Notes: generated by a model not told the origin, from the letters alone. Shown: positions 29,847 through 41,622, counted from the first letter of the stretch. The stretch is DNA of 64,000 bases from Tetrapisispora phaffii CBS 4417 (GCF_000236905.1 NC_016520.1:62001-126000), one strand, 5' to 3'. Program-made: numbers and translations.

Positions 29847-32800
29847 TTACTTAGAAGATAATTTGGTGAATGATAAAGAGAGTTCTAATACGGTGTTCTG
29901 AAGCTCTGGGACCTTATGAGAGATTGGGATAGTTCTTAATATCAATGGATATAAAATTTGTAATTTCTTAACAGTATCATTATCAGTATCATTATCAAAT
30001 TTGGATATTCTCTCTAATATTTCACGTAACCCATGTAATAAAATATCTAGTTCAATTTTACGAATTTTAGAAATTGGTGCTTTGCCAATTAATGATTGAT
30101 CTGAAATGTATCTTCTTAAAGCAAATGCTGTTCTTGAAACCAAATATTGTACTGCCACTTCTCTTAATAGAGTGTATTCAGCTTCTCGATAACTGAAAAA
30201 TTTAATCAAGTCTTTCAGACAAAGAATAGAACAGTTATATTTTGATAATAACGGTGGCTCGATAGTGGATCCAGCAATCTCTGAAAATTTGAAATTAGAT
30301 AATGTTTTTGACAAGTCAAATAAATCTTCACTCATTTTTATCAATTCATCCTCAATTTCATCTAATTCGAATAGAAATGAGTTTGTCCATACAGTAGAAA
30401 CAAACAGATTCAGTTGCTTTTCATCTACGTGCTTAATAACATTTGGACGCAACAATAAATTACTGAATTGCGTAAATTCCTCGATATCACTAAATTGGGT
30501 TTCTTCATCAATTTCTGCATTCACCCTGTGTAGAGGCGCAACAGTCACACTAGTATATATATCAAAAACAGATTGCTTATATATTTCGTTCTTTCCCAAT
30601 ACCGTCAGATCTTCAAAGAGTTCAACAGCAATGATTCGTAAACAATCAGAGGCCCGAATCCATAATGCATTCTTAGGATCTTCTGACAAATTTATCATTG
30701 ATTTTCTCTCAGCAACTTTTCCGATATTCTTCATTAGCTTTATCGCATAAACATCATCTAACACATTTTTATTAGTCATAATTAAAGCACTTAATCGTTG
30801 TTTTAAAGAAACAGATGCATTATAACATACGGCTTCAAATGTTGGAATACGGTTTTTAGAAGATTCAGACAATTTTGGCATTAGTTTCTTCTCTATTTTC
30901 TCTCTCGTATCAAAAGGTAAGCTAATTATGTTACTTAATTGTAATATAATAGCTCTTTCAACTTCACTTTCCTTAATCATTTCAAATGAATTTAAAGCAG
31001 TTAATATATAGCTTTGTAAAGTTGAAGGTCTCTTATTATCCCTAGTATGCTCTGGTAATAAGGGGTATCTAATAGCTGCATTGAACAAAGTTAATGATTG
31101 TTTAACAAAATCCATTTCTATCATATCATATTTTTTTAATAATTGAAACAACTCTGGGAAACCTTTAATTAATTCATCTATACAATCATAACCTGATTTA
31201 TTCTGGTAGGCATTTTTATTAGATATGTCGCTGTATATAATGTTGAAACTACACCAAGTTTCATAGGTTGTCTTTAAGATTAATGTTGGAACATCTTTCA
31301 TTTCATTTAGTTTTTTAATTAATTTCTGGAAGTTTGTGATAGCAATAAAAGCTGCCTCTGGTGAACTTGACTTTAAAACATGATTAAAGAAGCTTATTAA
31401 AGAAAGCCACTGATCAATTCGTTTATCGTTGTCTCTAAAGTCATTATAATGAATTGGGTAAATATCGATAAGGCCTTTGAATGCACTGTCTAGGAATTCG
31501 CTATTAGCAACCATTTCATTTTCGTTTAGACGTTTATTTAACAACTTAGTTAAAACATCATCAAAAATCAAATCCCAATTAGGTAATATAGAGATATATG
31601 ATGATAATATTCTATAAAATGTTTGGATGGAACCATTTTTAATTTCAGCTCTCTCATCATCAATACAATCCATTAGTCTTTTTAATAAGTAGATCCATGA
31701 AGATATGGATAAATCTTGAGATAATATTGCCTGGTGTAATTCATTCCCTTGAGCAGCCCCACCTGTTTCACTTTTACTATAATGCGTTCTCATATAGTCA
31801 CCAATTAACCAGAATTGACTAATAGAGGCGAATGATACATTTAAGTTCCATTTTTGTATTACGAAGGTTACTAATGTATCAATAACTTGATTAATTGAAT
31901 TCAAAGGTAATGTTTGAAGAAAATCATCAGAAATGAGTTTAAAAACATCATAGGATATATCAACCAATTCCTTATACTTCATACTAAAACCGACAATCAA
32001 TGATGAATCATCTCCATCTTTCTCTAAAGAATTCATACCATCTAAGTTTATCCATTGGAATGGGCAATTGATAATATTGAAAATAATAATCCATGAATCA
32101 GTCATGTAATCACCAATTTCATTTAAGATATCCTTCAAAGCTGATAAAATATGAAGTGCAATTTTTAGTTCAATATCAGCGACTCCATTGTATATTTCTT
32201 GATTTTCAATTTTCAATTTTTTCAATACATTTATGCTATCATTAAGAGGATTGAAAACTAAGTTTTGCAAGTATGCAAATCTCATTTGCTTGTCATCGCC
32301 AGATTTCATTTCATCAGTAACATCAATTGTACTTTTTATTATATCCAAAATCAATCTGGTTGCATAAAATCTCAAAGATACATCATATATATCTCTATTT
32401 CCAATGACGTAAACATAATAGTTCATGATTTTTTCCCAACTTTCCTTACCTTCCTCAAATGAAAATCTAACGTTGTTACGTATAGAAATTTCCCCAATGT
32501 TTGTCATGAAATAACTTCTATTATAAACACAATATTTGATTGAATCATTGGTGAATTCTGATTCCGAAATATCATTTGCTTCCTCTTTTGTTGAAATATT
32601 TTCTGAAGAACAATTCATTAAAGTAGTTATAAAATTCATGAATGATTCTGAATCATAATTTTGGGTGCTTGCTATTAAATTTTCCATGGAATTCTCTATA
32701 GAATTAATTTCTTCTTTTGAAATAACGGGAGCTTTTGGAATTTTGGCTGCAAAATTTGAGCTTTTATAATCGGGTGATGGACCATAAAGATAATAGGATA

Positions 32801-34736
32801 CCCATTGGCAAGAAACTAAAATATACTTCCAACTTTTTTCTTCAAGGTTAGAACCTAGCGAAATTGAAAGTGATATCAAAGCTCTGAATAATCTAATATG
32901 CTTTGCATTAAAATTTCTAGAATGAAGCCTACCTTTCATATTACTTTTATTTTCAGTATTGCTATCATCATTATTTCCTTGACCAATTAACGTATCACTT
33001 ATTTGATCTAAAACGGACATGGAAGATTGTCCTATATTGCCACTATCAGTGGTCCTTTCTGTGTCAGCATCATCAACAGAATTTTGGTATATGGATGTTA
33101 AAAATACTTCTAAACATTTGTTTACTTCAGTTGTCATTGATAGAATTCCAACTGTATGTGTCAACTTTTGAAAAGATCTTAGTAACGAATGGAATATTTG
33201 TTTGTCTAACGCATTTGAATGGAAAAGTTTTACGAATAGATCAAACATTTCACTAAATGTACCTTGAGTTGTAGTTCTAATCCCCCTAAAGATCTTTGAA
33301 TTAGAGTCGGTATCGCCTTTATCCAATGCTGATTGAGCTTCTACATTTAAGCTATCAGAATAAGAACAAACTATGGATATGATAAGCCAAATGATATAAG
33401 AATCATCAACCGGAGGTGGGTTGATTTTATCTAAGATAGAAATATATTGTTTTCTAGCCATTGAAGTCTCAGTTAATGTACTTGCAATATCAGAGAATCC
33501 AATGATCTCAGATATTTGTAAAATGTTTGTTATATTTGCCTTGTTAATTAACTCCATCACTTCGTGTAATAAATTTGTGATAATATGCTTTTTATCTGAA
33601 TAGTTATCATATAGCATGTATATATCTGCTAATAGAGGAGTATCTTTGAGAACCCCCAAAAACAGTTCAAGGGATAAAACTTTATTCCAAAGAGGCTTAG
33701 AGGATTCTTCAGACAGTATATAGATAATCAGTGATAATATTACTTCCAGCTCAATTTCAAGGACCGATAGAAATTCTTTCTTAATTAATGTTCTTATTGA
33801 TCTATAACTTCTTACAACTGTGGTAAATTGAGAACTGGAAGACATAATCCTTAGTAATGAGGGGATAATTTTAATTCTTAACAAATATCTTAAGTCTTCA
33901 TTTCTTATAAAAGCCGATCTGTTATTTTTTAATACTGATTCTATTATTTCCAAGGTATAATCTAATGGCATGATATCTAATTTTAAAGCTCCTTTATGAT
34001 CAGTTTCATTTCTTTTACTAGACGTTTTACTAGAATCGACAGAAACGCACAAATAACTGAATATTCTATTTACATCATATTGATATGCATTTACTTTTAT
34101 AGTTTGTTTATTATCTTGATTTTCACCATCTGCTACAATGACATCATAAATAACTTCATTAAGTACACTTTGCGTTTCTTTATCATTAGAATTCCATTCA
34201 TAGTCCAATCTTTCGAAAATTTCGTCAATCAACTGCTGCATTGTAGCATTTGCGGTATCGATTATTACTGCGGTCTTACTTCCCAAAAGTAATGAACTGG
34301 AACAGCATTGTAACAATTTTTCACAGAGAGGACCATATATATATCTGGAATATGTTTTGAAAAAAGTTGGCAAAACTTGAAATACTTTCAATTTTATTTC
34401 ATCAGCCAAATGGGTAGCTGAAATAAAAGAGTCTAGCAAAGCGCCCAATTGACTCTTAGGAATATATTCAACAGTTAAAAATCTTTGTATACATTGCAAA
34501 GCAATACTTGTTAATTTTGCATTACCAGAAGAGGTAGCAATTATAAATGGCAATATAAAATCAGGATGTCTTCTCAATTCATCAATTGACTTAACTGTTT
34601 TCAAAATTTCAATGGACTTATCACTAGCTTGATGAATCTCATTGTCTCTTCTTTTTGATTCGTTTGATAAAAGACCCAAGTTTGATAATAGTAATTTTTT
34701 AGAAGCCTCGAAGGTTGCAGTTTCACCAGTAATCAT
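29847..34736 (-). CDS. MON2: Endosome/Golgi trafficking scaffold Mon2
   Basis: Mon2 is a large peripheral membrane protein related to Sec7-family Arf-GEFs but without a Sec7 domain. It works with Dop1 and Neo1 in endosome-to-Golgi traffic and cytoplasm-to-vacuole targeting. The protein has 1629 residues (about 1636 in S. cerevisiae). Helical repeats dominate throughout: the DCB-like region lies at about 1-200 (SKKLLLSNLGLLSNESKRRDNEI; HPDFILPFIIATSSGNAKLTSIALQCIQRFL), and HUS and HDS-type segments follow. The open frame reaches a TTG ten codons upstream; the ATG at 34736 (MITGETATFEASKKLL) is used. It is the counterpart of YNL297C, followed by the MSB3/4-type gene as in YNL293W. Confidence 0.93.
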   Translation of the reverse strand: MITGETATFEASKKLLLSNLGLLSNESKRRDNEIHQASDKSIEILKTVKSIDELRRHPDFILPFIIATSSGNAKLTSIALQCIQRFLTVEYIPKSQLGALLDSFISATHLADEIKLKVFQVLPTFFKTYSRYIYGPLCEKLLQCCSSSLLLGSKTAVIIDTANATMQQLIDEIFERLDYEWNSNDKETQSVLNEVIYDVIVADGENQDNKQTIKVNAYQYDVNRIFSYLCVSVDSSKTSSKRNETDHKGALKLDIMPLDYTLEIIESVLKNNRSAFIRNEDLRYLLRIKIIPSLLRIMSSSSQFTTVVRSYRSIRTLIKKEFLSVLEIELEVILSLIIYILSEESSKPLWNKVLSLELFLGVLKDTPLLADIYMLYDNYSDKKHIITNLLHEVMELINKANITNILQISEIIGFSDIASTLTETSMARKQYISILDKINPPPVDDSYIIWLIISIVCSYSDSLNVEAQSALDKGDTDSNSKIFRGIRTTTQGTFSEMFDLFVKLFHSNALDKQIFHSLLRSFQKLTHTVGILSMTTEVNKCLEVFLTSIYQNSVDDADTERTTDSGNIGQSSMSVLDQISDTLIGQGNNDDSNTENKSNMKGRLHSRNFNAKHIRLFRALISLSISLGSNLEEKSWKYILVSCQWVSYYLYGPSPDYKSSNFAAKIPKAPVISKEEINSIENSMENLIASTQNYDSESFMNFITTLMNCSSENISTKEEANDISESEFTNDSIKYCVYNRSYFMTNIGEISIRNNVRFSFEEGKESWEKIMNYYVYVIGNRDIYDVSLRFYATRLILDIIKSTIDVTDEMKSGDDKQMRFAYLQNLVFNPLNDSINVLKKLKIENQEIYNGVADIELKIALHILSALKDILNEIGDYMTDSWIIIFNIINCPFQWINLDGMNSLEKDGDDSSLIVGFSMKYKELVDISYDVFKLISDDFLQTLPLNSINQVIDTLVTFVIQKWNLNVSFASISQFWLIGDYMRTHYSKSETGGAAQGNELHQAILSQDLSISSWIYLLKRLMDCIDDERAEIKNGSIQTFYRILSSYISILPNWDLIFDDVLTKLLNKRLNENEMVANSEFLDSAFKGLIDIYPIHYNDFRDNDKRIDQWLSLISFFNHVLKSSSPEAAFIAITNFQKLIKKLNEMKDVPTLILKTTYETWCSFNIIYSDISNKNAYQNKSGYDCIDELIKGFPELFQLLKKYDMIEMDFVKQSLTLFNAAIRYPLLPEHTRDNKRPSTLQSYILTALNSFEMIKESEVERAIILQLSNIISLPFDTREKIEKKLMPKLSESSKNRIPTFEAVCYNASVSLKQRLSALIMTNKNVLDDVYAIKLMKNIGKVAERKSMINLSEDPKNALWIRASDCLRIIAVELFEDLTVLGKNEIYKQSVFDIYTSVTVAPLHRVNAEIDEETQFSDIEEFTQFSNLLLRPNVIKHVDEKQLNLFVSTVWTNSFLFELDEIEDELIKMSEDLFDLSKTLSNFKFSEIAGSTIEPPLLSKYNCSILCLKDLIKFFSYREAEYTLLREVAVQYLVSRTAFALRRYISDQSLIGKAPISKIRKIELDILLHGLREILERISKFDNDTDNDTVKKLQILYPLILRTIPISHKVPELQNTVLELSLSFTKLSSK

Positions 34737-35234
34737 TTTAAATTTTACAAAACCTTGACACCTCAATTACCAGCAAAACTTGACAAGGGAGTAAATGTTG
34801 GACCAATTCTTTAAATATCCACTTACTATTAACTATTATTAACTTCTCCTGAAATATTGGTTTTTATACCCCAGCACAGTAAATAATGTTGGTTATTATT
34901 TTTCATTGGAACAAAATAGAACTATTTACATAGTTTACATATGTGGAACATTTAATCACACGTGACCGCTCAGGTAGTAAAAACGCGATGAGCTTTATCC
35001 ATAGTAAGAGTTACGTACCATAAAACCTTTAAAGACACTAAAGTGAAACAGTTATTAACTTGGTGACTTTATTAATATATTCAGCATACGATAAGATTTA
35101 ATTCCTACACTATTAGATTATCAAGAGTTGTAATATTGTAAGTTTTGATGGTTGTGTTGGTACAGCACCCTCCTAAATTAATAGAGAAACATAATAATAT
35201 TCGTGGACTGGTTTAATATTCATTGTGCCAATTT
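34737..35234. other. Divergent promoter region between MON2 and MSB3/4
   Basis: About 500 bases. A CACGTGAC sequence at 34964-34971 is a Cbf1-type E-box. No other element was recognised. Confidence 0.4.
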
Positions 35235-37104
35235 ATGTTGAATAGGATCTTGGATTCTATTGGTGGTGGACTTATTAGTAAAACTACTGTGAGAGTAAGA
35301 AGTATACAGAGCGAAGATGGAACTAGAAGTGCAGAAAGTAGTGAAGCTATTTGTGTACCCGATTCTAGCTCATCAAGCAGTGAACTCGATTCAACTCTAA
35401 ATCAAACAGATATGGAGCGTGGCGTTGCAGGGTTTGCTATTGGACCAATAAACGACGACAATATTATATCTGGTATAATTAGTAGCTATGAAAATGTGAG
35501 TATTGCCGACAAGAGCGATAATAGTGATGAACTAGAAGAAAGATCAAATTCAGAAAATAAGTTGTTAACCGTGGATATCAAAAGTTTCGATATTTTAAAT
35601 ACAGTTAGCTGTTCAACTGATGTTATAATAGCACAGACTACTGATGTGAATGATTACGATAGATATGGATTCAGGAAACAAAGCAGATATATATCAAAAC
35701 AGGATTATGATAATTGGTGTGATTCCTATTCAATACAATGTGGCAAGAAAAAATTAAAATGGGAAAAATACATGGAAAGCAGTGGACTTGCTTGCAAGAG
35801 TGAATTACCAACCAGGTTCCCTCCCAAAAGCGAGAAATTTCTAAATCTAGTTAGAGAAGGTGTTCCTTCCGAATGGAGAGGTAATGTATGGTGGCACCTA
35901 GTGAGGGGACAGTATCTATTGAACAAAAACAAGGATACATATAAATCATTACTATTAAAAGTTAAAGAATATCAAACTTTAGGAGATACATCCAAATTAC
36001 CTGAAGGAGACGTAATTGAACGTGATTTAAATAGAACTTTTCCCAATAACATCCATTTCCAAAAGGAACCATTTCAAAATAATGAACCAAAAAAGATAAC
36101 TTCCTTGCGTAATATTCTTCTGGCATATTCCATTTATAACAGAGATATTGGATATTGCCAGTCAATGAACTTTTTGACTGGCTTTCTTTTACTTTTTATG
36201 AATGAAGAAAAAACTTTCTGGATGTTAGTAATAATTACGAGAAGATTTTTACCAGGGGTTCACAACCTTGATTTAGAAGGTGTGAACATCGATCAGGGTG
36301 TTCTTATGTTACTAATGGAAGGAAACTTACCTACTCTGTGGCCATACATTGAAGCTACTTGTAAGTCGCATTCAAACAAGCCTTACCATTTACGAAGAAC
36401 AAATGAATTTCTTCACGCATTACCTCCTATAACTCTTTGCACAGCAAGTTGGTTTATGTGTTGTTTTATTGGAATACTACCAGTCGAAACTACCCTTCGA
36501 GTTTTAGATTGCTTATTTTATGAAGGTTCTAGTTTCCTTTTCAGAGTGTCAGTAAATCTAATTAAGTTAGCTGAAGAATCAATTTTAAAAGATAAACCCT
36601 ATGAAACCCTCTTTGATTACTTAATCGGAAGTGATAAAAATTCTGATGAACGAGCAGAAAACTTATCGTATGTCAATGCAGACGAGTTGAATATCGAATT
36701 CTTTCAAGTTTTGCAAAGGATTCCAAGACAGTTGTTAGACTGTGACAATTTTTTTGATAAAGTACTGTTCAAACGTCGTGCTAGTTTTAAAAGATTTGCA
36801 TCAGGAGAAGGTGGATAATTATAGAAAGTATGTGGCATCACAAAGAATGAAATACAAAAGGTACAACAAGATATTCGGACTAGATTTCGATAAAGACAAT
36901 CATGCTTCTTCACAAATTTTCGAAAATACAGACACCATGCATAGTTCATTAGTCGAAAAATCGAACTCACATCCAATTTCGGAAGAAGTAATACACAAAA
37001 CATTATCATCGACAATTCCAGGTTTTCAAAACAGACATGACGGGATAGAATGGCATAGGCATTTTAAAGAGAAGCTGAAACATTTACCAAAAGAACAAAA
37101 ATAG
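35235..37104 (+). pseudogene. MSB3: Rab GTPase-activating protein Msb3/Msb4 type, broken by one frameshift
   Basis: The family's TBC-domain proteins activate GTP hydrolysis by Sec4 and other Rabs at sites of polarised growth. The ATG at 35235 (MLNRILDS) opens a frame that ends at TAA 36816-36818 after FKRFASGEGG. The TBC domain (about 209-480) is intact, with arginine finger R267 in IERDLNR and glutamine finger Q309 in YCQSMNF. Skipping one base in the AAAA run at 36789-36792 enters the +1 frame and continues as KDLHQEKVDNYRKYVASQ to the TAG at 37102-37104. The total is about 620 codons, near the 633 of Msb3. The second frame has no promoter space of its own. A homopolymer sequencing error is the simplest cause, and true truncation is possible. 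No known +1 shift heptamer is present. Position favours MSB3 (YNL293W) over MSB4 (YOL112W). Confidence 0.85.
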
Positions 37105-37439
37105 CATTATAATATATATATAAGTATATCAGAACGCAATTATATCTATAAAACACAATTTTAAGAAAATAGAAGCATTAATAAAACTTTTTAAACATCT
37201 CTTTAATTTACGATCTTTCTATATCATAGCAATTTTTCATTGAAGCTCAGACATCTCATCGCTTACCGAAAACTTTTACTATGAAATCTATATAAATGAA
37301 AAGATACATTCTATGGTTTAATTCGCAATTTAAAGATGTGTTAATGAATACAATTGAGTATACTAGTTCATATAATCAAATAAATTATCTCACGTAATTG
37401 AGAATAAATAAAATAGTAAAGGGACCGTGAGAAAGAGAA
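37105..37439. other. Intergenic region between MSB3/4 and PUS4
   Basis: About 330 AT-rich bases between two plus-strand genes. Nothing was recognised. Confidence 0.4.
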
Positions 37440-38666
37440 ATGAATGGTATATTTGCGATCGAAAAGCCTACTGGCATCACTTCAAATCAGTTTATGATGA
37501 AGTTACAACATCTATTGACAAATAGTCAAGTGTTCTCAAAAGAAATCCAAAGAGCAACTACCGAAAGAATACAACAGTACCAAAAGGAAACTGGCAAAAA
37601 GGCAAGTAAGAGAAAACTCCGTAAAGTTTCTAAAGTTAAGATGGGCCATGGTGGTACTTTGGATCCTCTTGCATCAGGTGTGCTAGTGATTGGTATCGGT
37701 ACAGGTACAAAACAACTAGCAAACTATTTATCTGGTACAGTTAAAGTATACGAGACAGAAGCTTTATTTGGCGTTTCAACTACTTCTGGAGATGTTGAAG
37801 GTGATATTTTATCTCAAAATTCCGTAAAACATATTAATATAGAAAATTTAAAGACAATCCCAGAAAAATTCATTGGAAGTTTAAAGCAAACGCCACCAAT
37901 ATATGCAGCATTGAAAATGAACGGTAAACCACTGCATGAATATGCGAGAGAAGGGAAACCTTTACCTCGTGCCATTGAGCCCAGACAAGTTAATATATAT
38001 GATTTAGTTATATACCCAGATTCATGTTCAAAGAACCATAATTATGACTTTTTAAGAAAACCTACTGATGAATTAACAGAAGTGACAATCAAGGATTTAA
38101 ATGCGAATATGCTCAAAGATTCTTTATATTTTTCAAAAGAATTTTGTGAAAAATACAATAAAGAATCTGAACTTGCAGATGTTGAACCTGCCATCGAACT
38201 TTCAGAAGAAGAGAGAGCTATGATCGAAAATGATGCAAATTACAGAGCTCCTTTATTACATTTCAAAGCCAAAGTGTCGTCGGGTACCTATATTCGTTCA
38301 TTAATCAGTGACATTGGTAAAGCCATGAGGAGTTCTTCTTACATGGTTAAATTGATTCGTTTACAACAACAAGACTGGTCATTAGAAAAAGGAAATGTCT
38401 TCAAAATGTCTGATTTCACTGAAAATGATGAACTGGTTTGGAGTAGAGTATTGGAACTAGTTCTTAAAGAAGGCGCGTCAGTCAATATAGCTGATGCGAC
38501 AGCAAAAATTAAGATAGAGGTGGCCAAGGAATTGGAAGAACAAGCTCAATTAGCAAGGAAGAATGCACTTGAAACTGATACTATAGCGCAAACAACGACT
38601 GTGACTGATGATAAACTAAATTTAGAACAATTAACGTCTAATAAAAGGTCCATTGATGAAGTATGA
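37440..38666 (+). CDS. PUS4: tRNA pseudouridine-55 synthase Pus4
   Basis: Pus4 makes the universal pseudouridine 55 in the T-loop of nuclear and mitochondrial tRNAs. The protein has 408 residues. The TruB fold starts NGIFAIEKPTGITSNQF. Motif II, GHGGTLDPLASGVLVIG (69-85), carries catalytic Asp75. TPPIYAALKMNGKPLHEYAREGKPL (motif I region) and SSGTYIRSLISDIG are typical. A charged tail of about 60 residues follows the catalytic domain. The order MSB3-PUS4 equals YNL293W-YNL292W. Confidence 0.95.
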   Translation: MNGIFAIEKPTGITSNQFMMKLQHLLTNSQVFSKEIQRATTERIQQYQKETGKKASKRKLRKVSKVKMGHGGTLDPLASGVLVIGIGTGTKQLANYLSGTVKVYETEALFGVSTTSGDVEGDILSQNSVKHINIENLKTIPEKFIGSLKQTPPIYAALKMNGKPLHEYAREGKPLPRAIEPRQVNIYDLVIYPDSCSKNHNYDFLRKPTDELTEVTIKDLNANMLKDSLYFSKEFCEKYNKESELADVEPAIELSEEERAMIENDANYRAPLLHFKAKVSSGTYIRSLISDIGKAMRSSSYMVKLIRLQQQDWSLEKGNVFKMSDFTENDELVWSRVLELVLKEGASVNIADATAKIKIEVAKELEEQAQLARKNALETDTIAQTTTVTDDKLNLEQLTSNKRSIDEV

Positions 38667-39865
38667 TAAACCATATTTAAACAAAACTCGAAAAACACTA
38701 CTTCAACATCTTCCATAAAAGGTAAATATGTAATTTAATTAGTATTTAATACAATATTCAATGAAAAAAGTGAGCAAACAAAGTCCTTTTCTTCCTCTCA
38801 TCTACATAACTTGAGCACATTAACATATGAACCCATTAACGGTGAAGGCACGATCATCCAATTTACCCAGAGTTGCACCATGATTAGCCAGATCATTGAC
38901 ATAGTAAACGAAAGTTCAAAAACTTACATAATAAGATACCAACACTTCAATTAGTATTTTCGCACCATATGAAGTAAGATGTGATCATTAGGGAAATAGT
39001 GCTTTTAAGATTTGCTGACCTGTTGCTCCATATTAATTTTATTACTTCTTTTGAAATTGATTAACTTTTGAAATAGTTTTCGTATTTGTTAGATATATTA
39101 TGTAATTTAACAATTTAATTTCGTAAACTATTTCCTAATTGGGAGAATCTGACATGAAAAAAATTGATCTTGACGCGAACTGAAAAAGGAAATTATGTTT
39201 TTTGTGGATTTTTCTACTTAACATTTCGAAAATTGGTGTTGCAAAAGGAATAAATGCACGTAGAAAGCAAAGTTAATTTCTTTCATACGTACGTATCGCG
39301 AATTTTGGTGATCTCAGATCTATGCCTCGCGATGTCTCGAGACTCAATTATCCTCAAGAATGACAAAGGTTCGTTATAATTACTTTATTATATTACTGTA
39401 TTAGGTTGGGAAATGTTCATTTAACAACGAAAATTTTCGTAGTTTTAATATCCTTTAGTAATTCTTGCGTTAGGCGTCTTGATAATTTATTAGAACGACA
39501 CCAATTATTATTCATCAATTAGGTAGTTCAATATAGGAAATTTTAATGTTAGCAGTGATAAGTTCTAAATCATAATGACAATCGATACATACATTCATAT
39601 ATATATATATATATATATATATAAGAACATTGTTAAATCTTCATTCAATCTGGTTGGAACTTAACTTCGGTTGCTTAACTTTGTTTCTCATTAAGAATTG
39701 TTCTTATTTAAGAACACCAATAAAAATATATTCTACTACCAGATACCCTTACCAGAAATTTAAATAACTTTTAGGTTCATTAAAAAACAGTTATTGTCAT
39801 TATTACGCTCATTTTAAAATTATAACGCTTAATACATTCATTTTTAACATTAAAAAATTGCAAAG
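38667..39865. other. Intergenic region upstream of PCL1
   Basis: About 1.2 kb. It contains two CGCGAA-type sites (listed separately) and an (AT)n tract at about 39598-39622. A box C/D snoRNA (snR40) was sought here because of its recalled location in S. cerevisiae; none was found. Confidence 0.5.
39173..39302. promoter_or_regulatory. Two candidate SBF/MBF sites upstream of PCL1
   Basis: ACGCGAA at 39173-39179 and CGCGAA at 39297-39302 resemble the MCB core ACGCG and the SCB core CRCGAAA. PCL1 is a classic SBF target in S. cerevisiae. The sites are 560-690 bases upstream of the ATG, and the second is imperfect. Confidence 0.35.
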
Positions 39866-40735
39866 ATGACCAGAGAACATAAGAATGCCTTACGTATCTT
39901 AATGAAATCCCCTGTTACCGATGATATGATTAAATTTTTGACTCACACAACATTAAATGTCTTACCAAATATCAATAATGAGTTACCATCACCTCCTGTG
40001 TCGCCAGGAAACTCCAAGGAATCGAAACTACCTTCATTAAAAACTTTCATAACAAAATTGGTCAGATACACAAATGTATACACATCTACATTATTAACAA
40101 CAGCTTGCTACTTAAAGAAACTACAAAGAATTTTACCAAAGGACGCTAACGGATTGCCATCTACAATTCATCGTATCTTCCTAGCGTGCTTAATTTTAAG
40201 TGCTAAATTTCATAACGATTCTTCTCCATTAAACAAGCATTGGGCCGAATATACAGACGGTTTATTCTCTTTAGAAGATGTGAACCTAATGGAAGTTCAA
40301 TTATTAGCTTTATTGAATTGGGACATTAGAATCAAAGAAGAAGATCTATTCATTGATCTTAGATATCTGTTGGAACCAATTATTAGAGACTTAGAAATGT
40401 CAGCACAAAGAAAGAGACATTACAAACAACAACAACAGCAGCAGCTGTTGAAGGCCGGTCCTTTAACTAAAGATCATACCAACAGTAAAGTTTACAATCA
40501 AAGGAATATATCAATTGATTCTAATCTAAGTTCGTTGACATTGACTGAAAGCAATAGCACAGTAAGCTTACATAGCTCTCGCTCAATGAGTACCTTGAAT
40601 AGTCGTTCTTCCAGTCCGTTATATGCTAAACCACCAAAAAGCTATGTGCCAAATATAAATCAAAAAGTCAGAAGAACTGAAGCCAGTGAATCAGATTGGG
40701 ATTTAGAAGATATAATGGCGCAATACGGATTTTAA
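39866..40735 (+). CDS. PCL1: Pho85 G1 cyclin (Pcl1/Pcl2 type)
   Basis: A cyclin partner of the Pho85 kinase, active in G1 for morphogenesis and cell-cycle entry. The protein has 289 residues. The cyclin box lies at about 50-155: LKTFITKLVRYTNVYTSTLLTT, ANGLPSTIHRIFLACLILSAKFHND, NKHWAEYTDGLFSLEDVNLME and LLNWDIRI are family motifs. A short glutamine run (about residues 188-193) and a Ser-rich tail follow, ending in WDLEDIMAQYGF. Position after PUS4 favours PCL1 (YNL289W, 279 residues) over its paralogue PCL2. Confidence 0.9.
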   Translation: MTREHKNALRILMKSPVTDDMIKFLTHTTLNVLPNINNELPSPPVSPGNSKESKLPSLKTFITKLVRYTNVYTSTLLTTACYLKKLQRILPKDANGLPSTIHRIFLACLILSAKFHNDSSPLNKHWAEYTDGLFSLEDVNLMEVQLLALLNWDIRIKEEDLFIDLRYLLEPIIRDLEMSAQRKRHYKQQQQQQLLKAGPLTKDHTNSKVYNQRNISIDSNLSSLTLTESNSTVSLHSSRSMSTLNSRSSSPLYAKPPKSYVPNINQKVRRTEASESDWDLEDIMAQYGF

Positions 40736-41622
40736 TAACATTAAAGAAAGGTTTCAAATTTGATAGAGAAAAGGTAAAATATTGTTATTCTACCTGATAG
40801 TAATATGTAATATTCTTTAATAACTACTTATATAATAAAATATAATATGAACACTGCATGCACACATTAATAGTTTGATAGTTTTACATTTATACTAGTA
40901 TTTCCATATATTATATATTGTTATTGGTCACATTATTACAAGCGCTGTCGCTTATATAGTTAAGTATTTAGTATTCTCAAAATTGCTGTTGCCCTAACAA
41001 GCGGAAACCTCCCAATTCAATTGCGGGTAAATGGAATTTTTTTTCTGAATTTCACATTTTTTTTAAAATTTGGAAAGGTATAAAAGGAAGCACTATTTGC
41101 GATTAAATTTTAAAAAAATAATTGTTTCTTTGAACATTTAGAAATTAAATACGTATTATTTTATTCAGTTTCATGAAAAGCAGCATTACCACACGAGGCA
41201 TGCAGATGGCCAAGTAAATGTTACAAATCAATACATGATATGTAGTTAAGAGAAAATGATGGAGAGTTCGTTGATAAGTATATTAAATTTTTATCACTTT
41301 CTTGTTAACTAGTGATGTTTTTGTACATTATTTGAAAATGTTGACGAATGAAAATGAATATGACGAGAAAAAAGCTGTGCACCAGTCTGAAAGAACCCAA
41401 AGTACTCAGGTGTTCTGTGAAGCATATAGTATACCCAAATTTCTGATCCTTTTCATTCAAAAATATTTTATATTGTAATCTTAAATGTGTATTGTAAGTT
41501 AATTATAACATCTTAACCCTTTTTTTTAAAAAAATAAGGCCATGTGTATTGATAACAACTTAATTGACAAGAAGTTAAGAGCAACCAAACATTCGTAGAA
41601 CTAGTTGAATTGAGAAAAAATA
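40736..41622. other. Intergenic region between PCL1 and tRNA-Gly
   Basis: About 890 AT-rich bases. No gene was recognised. Next to the tRNA, an A run on the plus strand (41615-41620) provides the T-rich Pol III terminator of the minus-strand tRNA. Confidence 0.5.

Noticed and set aside
36742..37104. Second 120-codon frame after the Rab-GAP as an independent gene
   Set aside because: It overlaps the end of the first frame, has no promoter room, and its sequence continues the same family after a one-base shift.
38667..39865. Possible snR40 snoRNA upstream of PCL1
   Set aside because: The guide sequences expected for 18S U1269 and 25S G898 are absent, and no box C/D pair with correct spacing was found.
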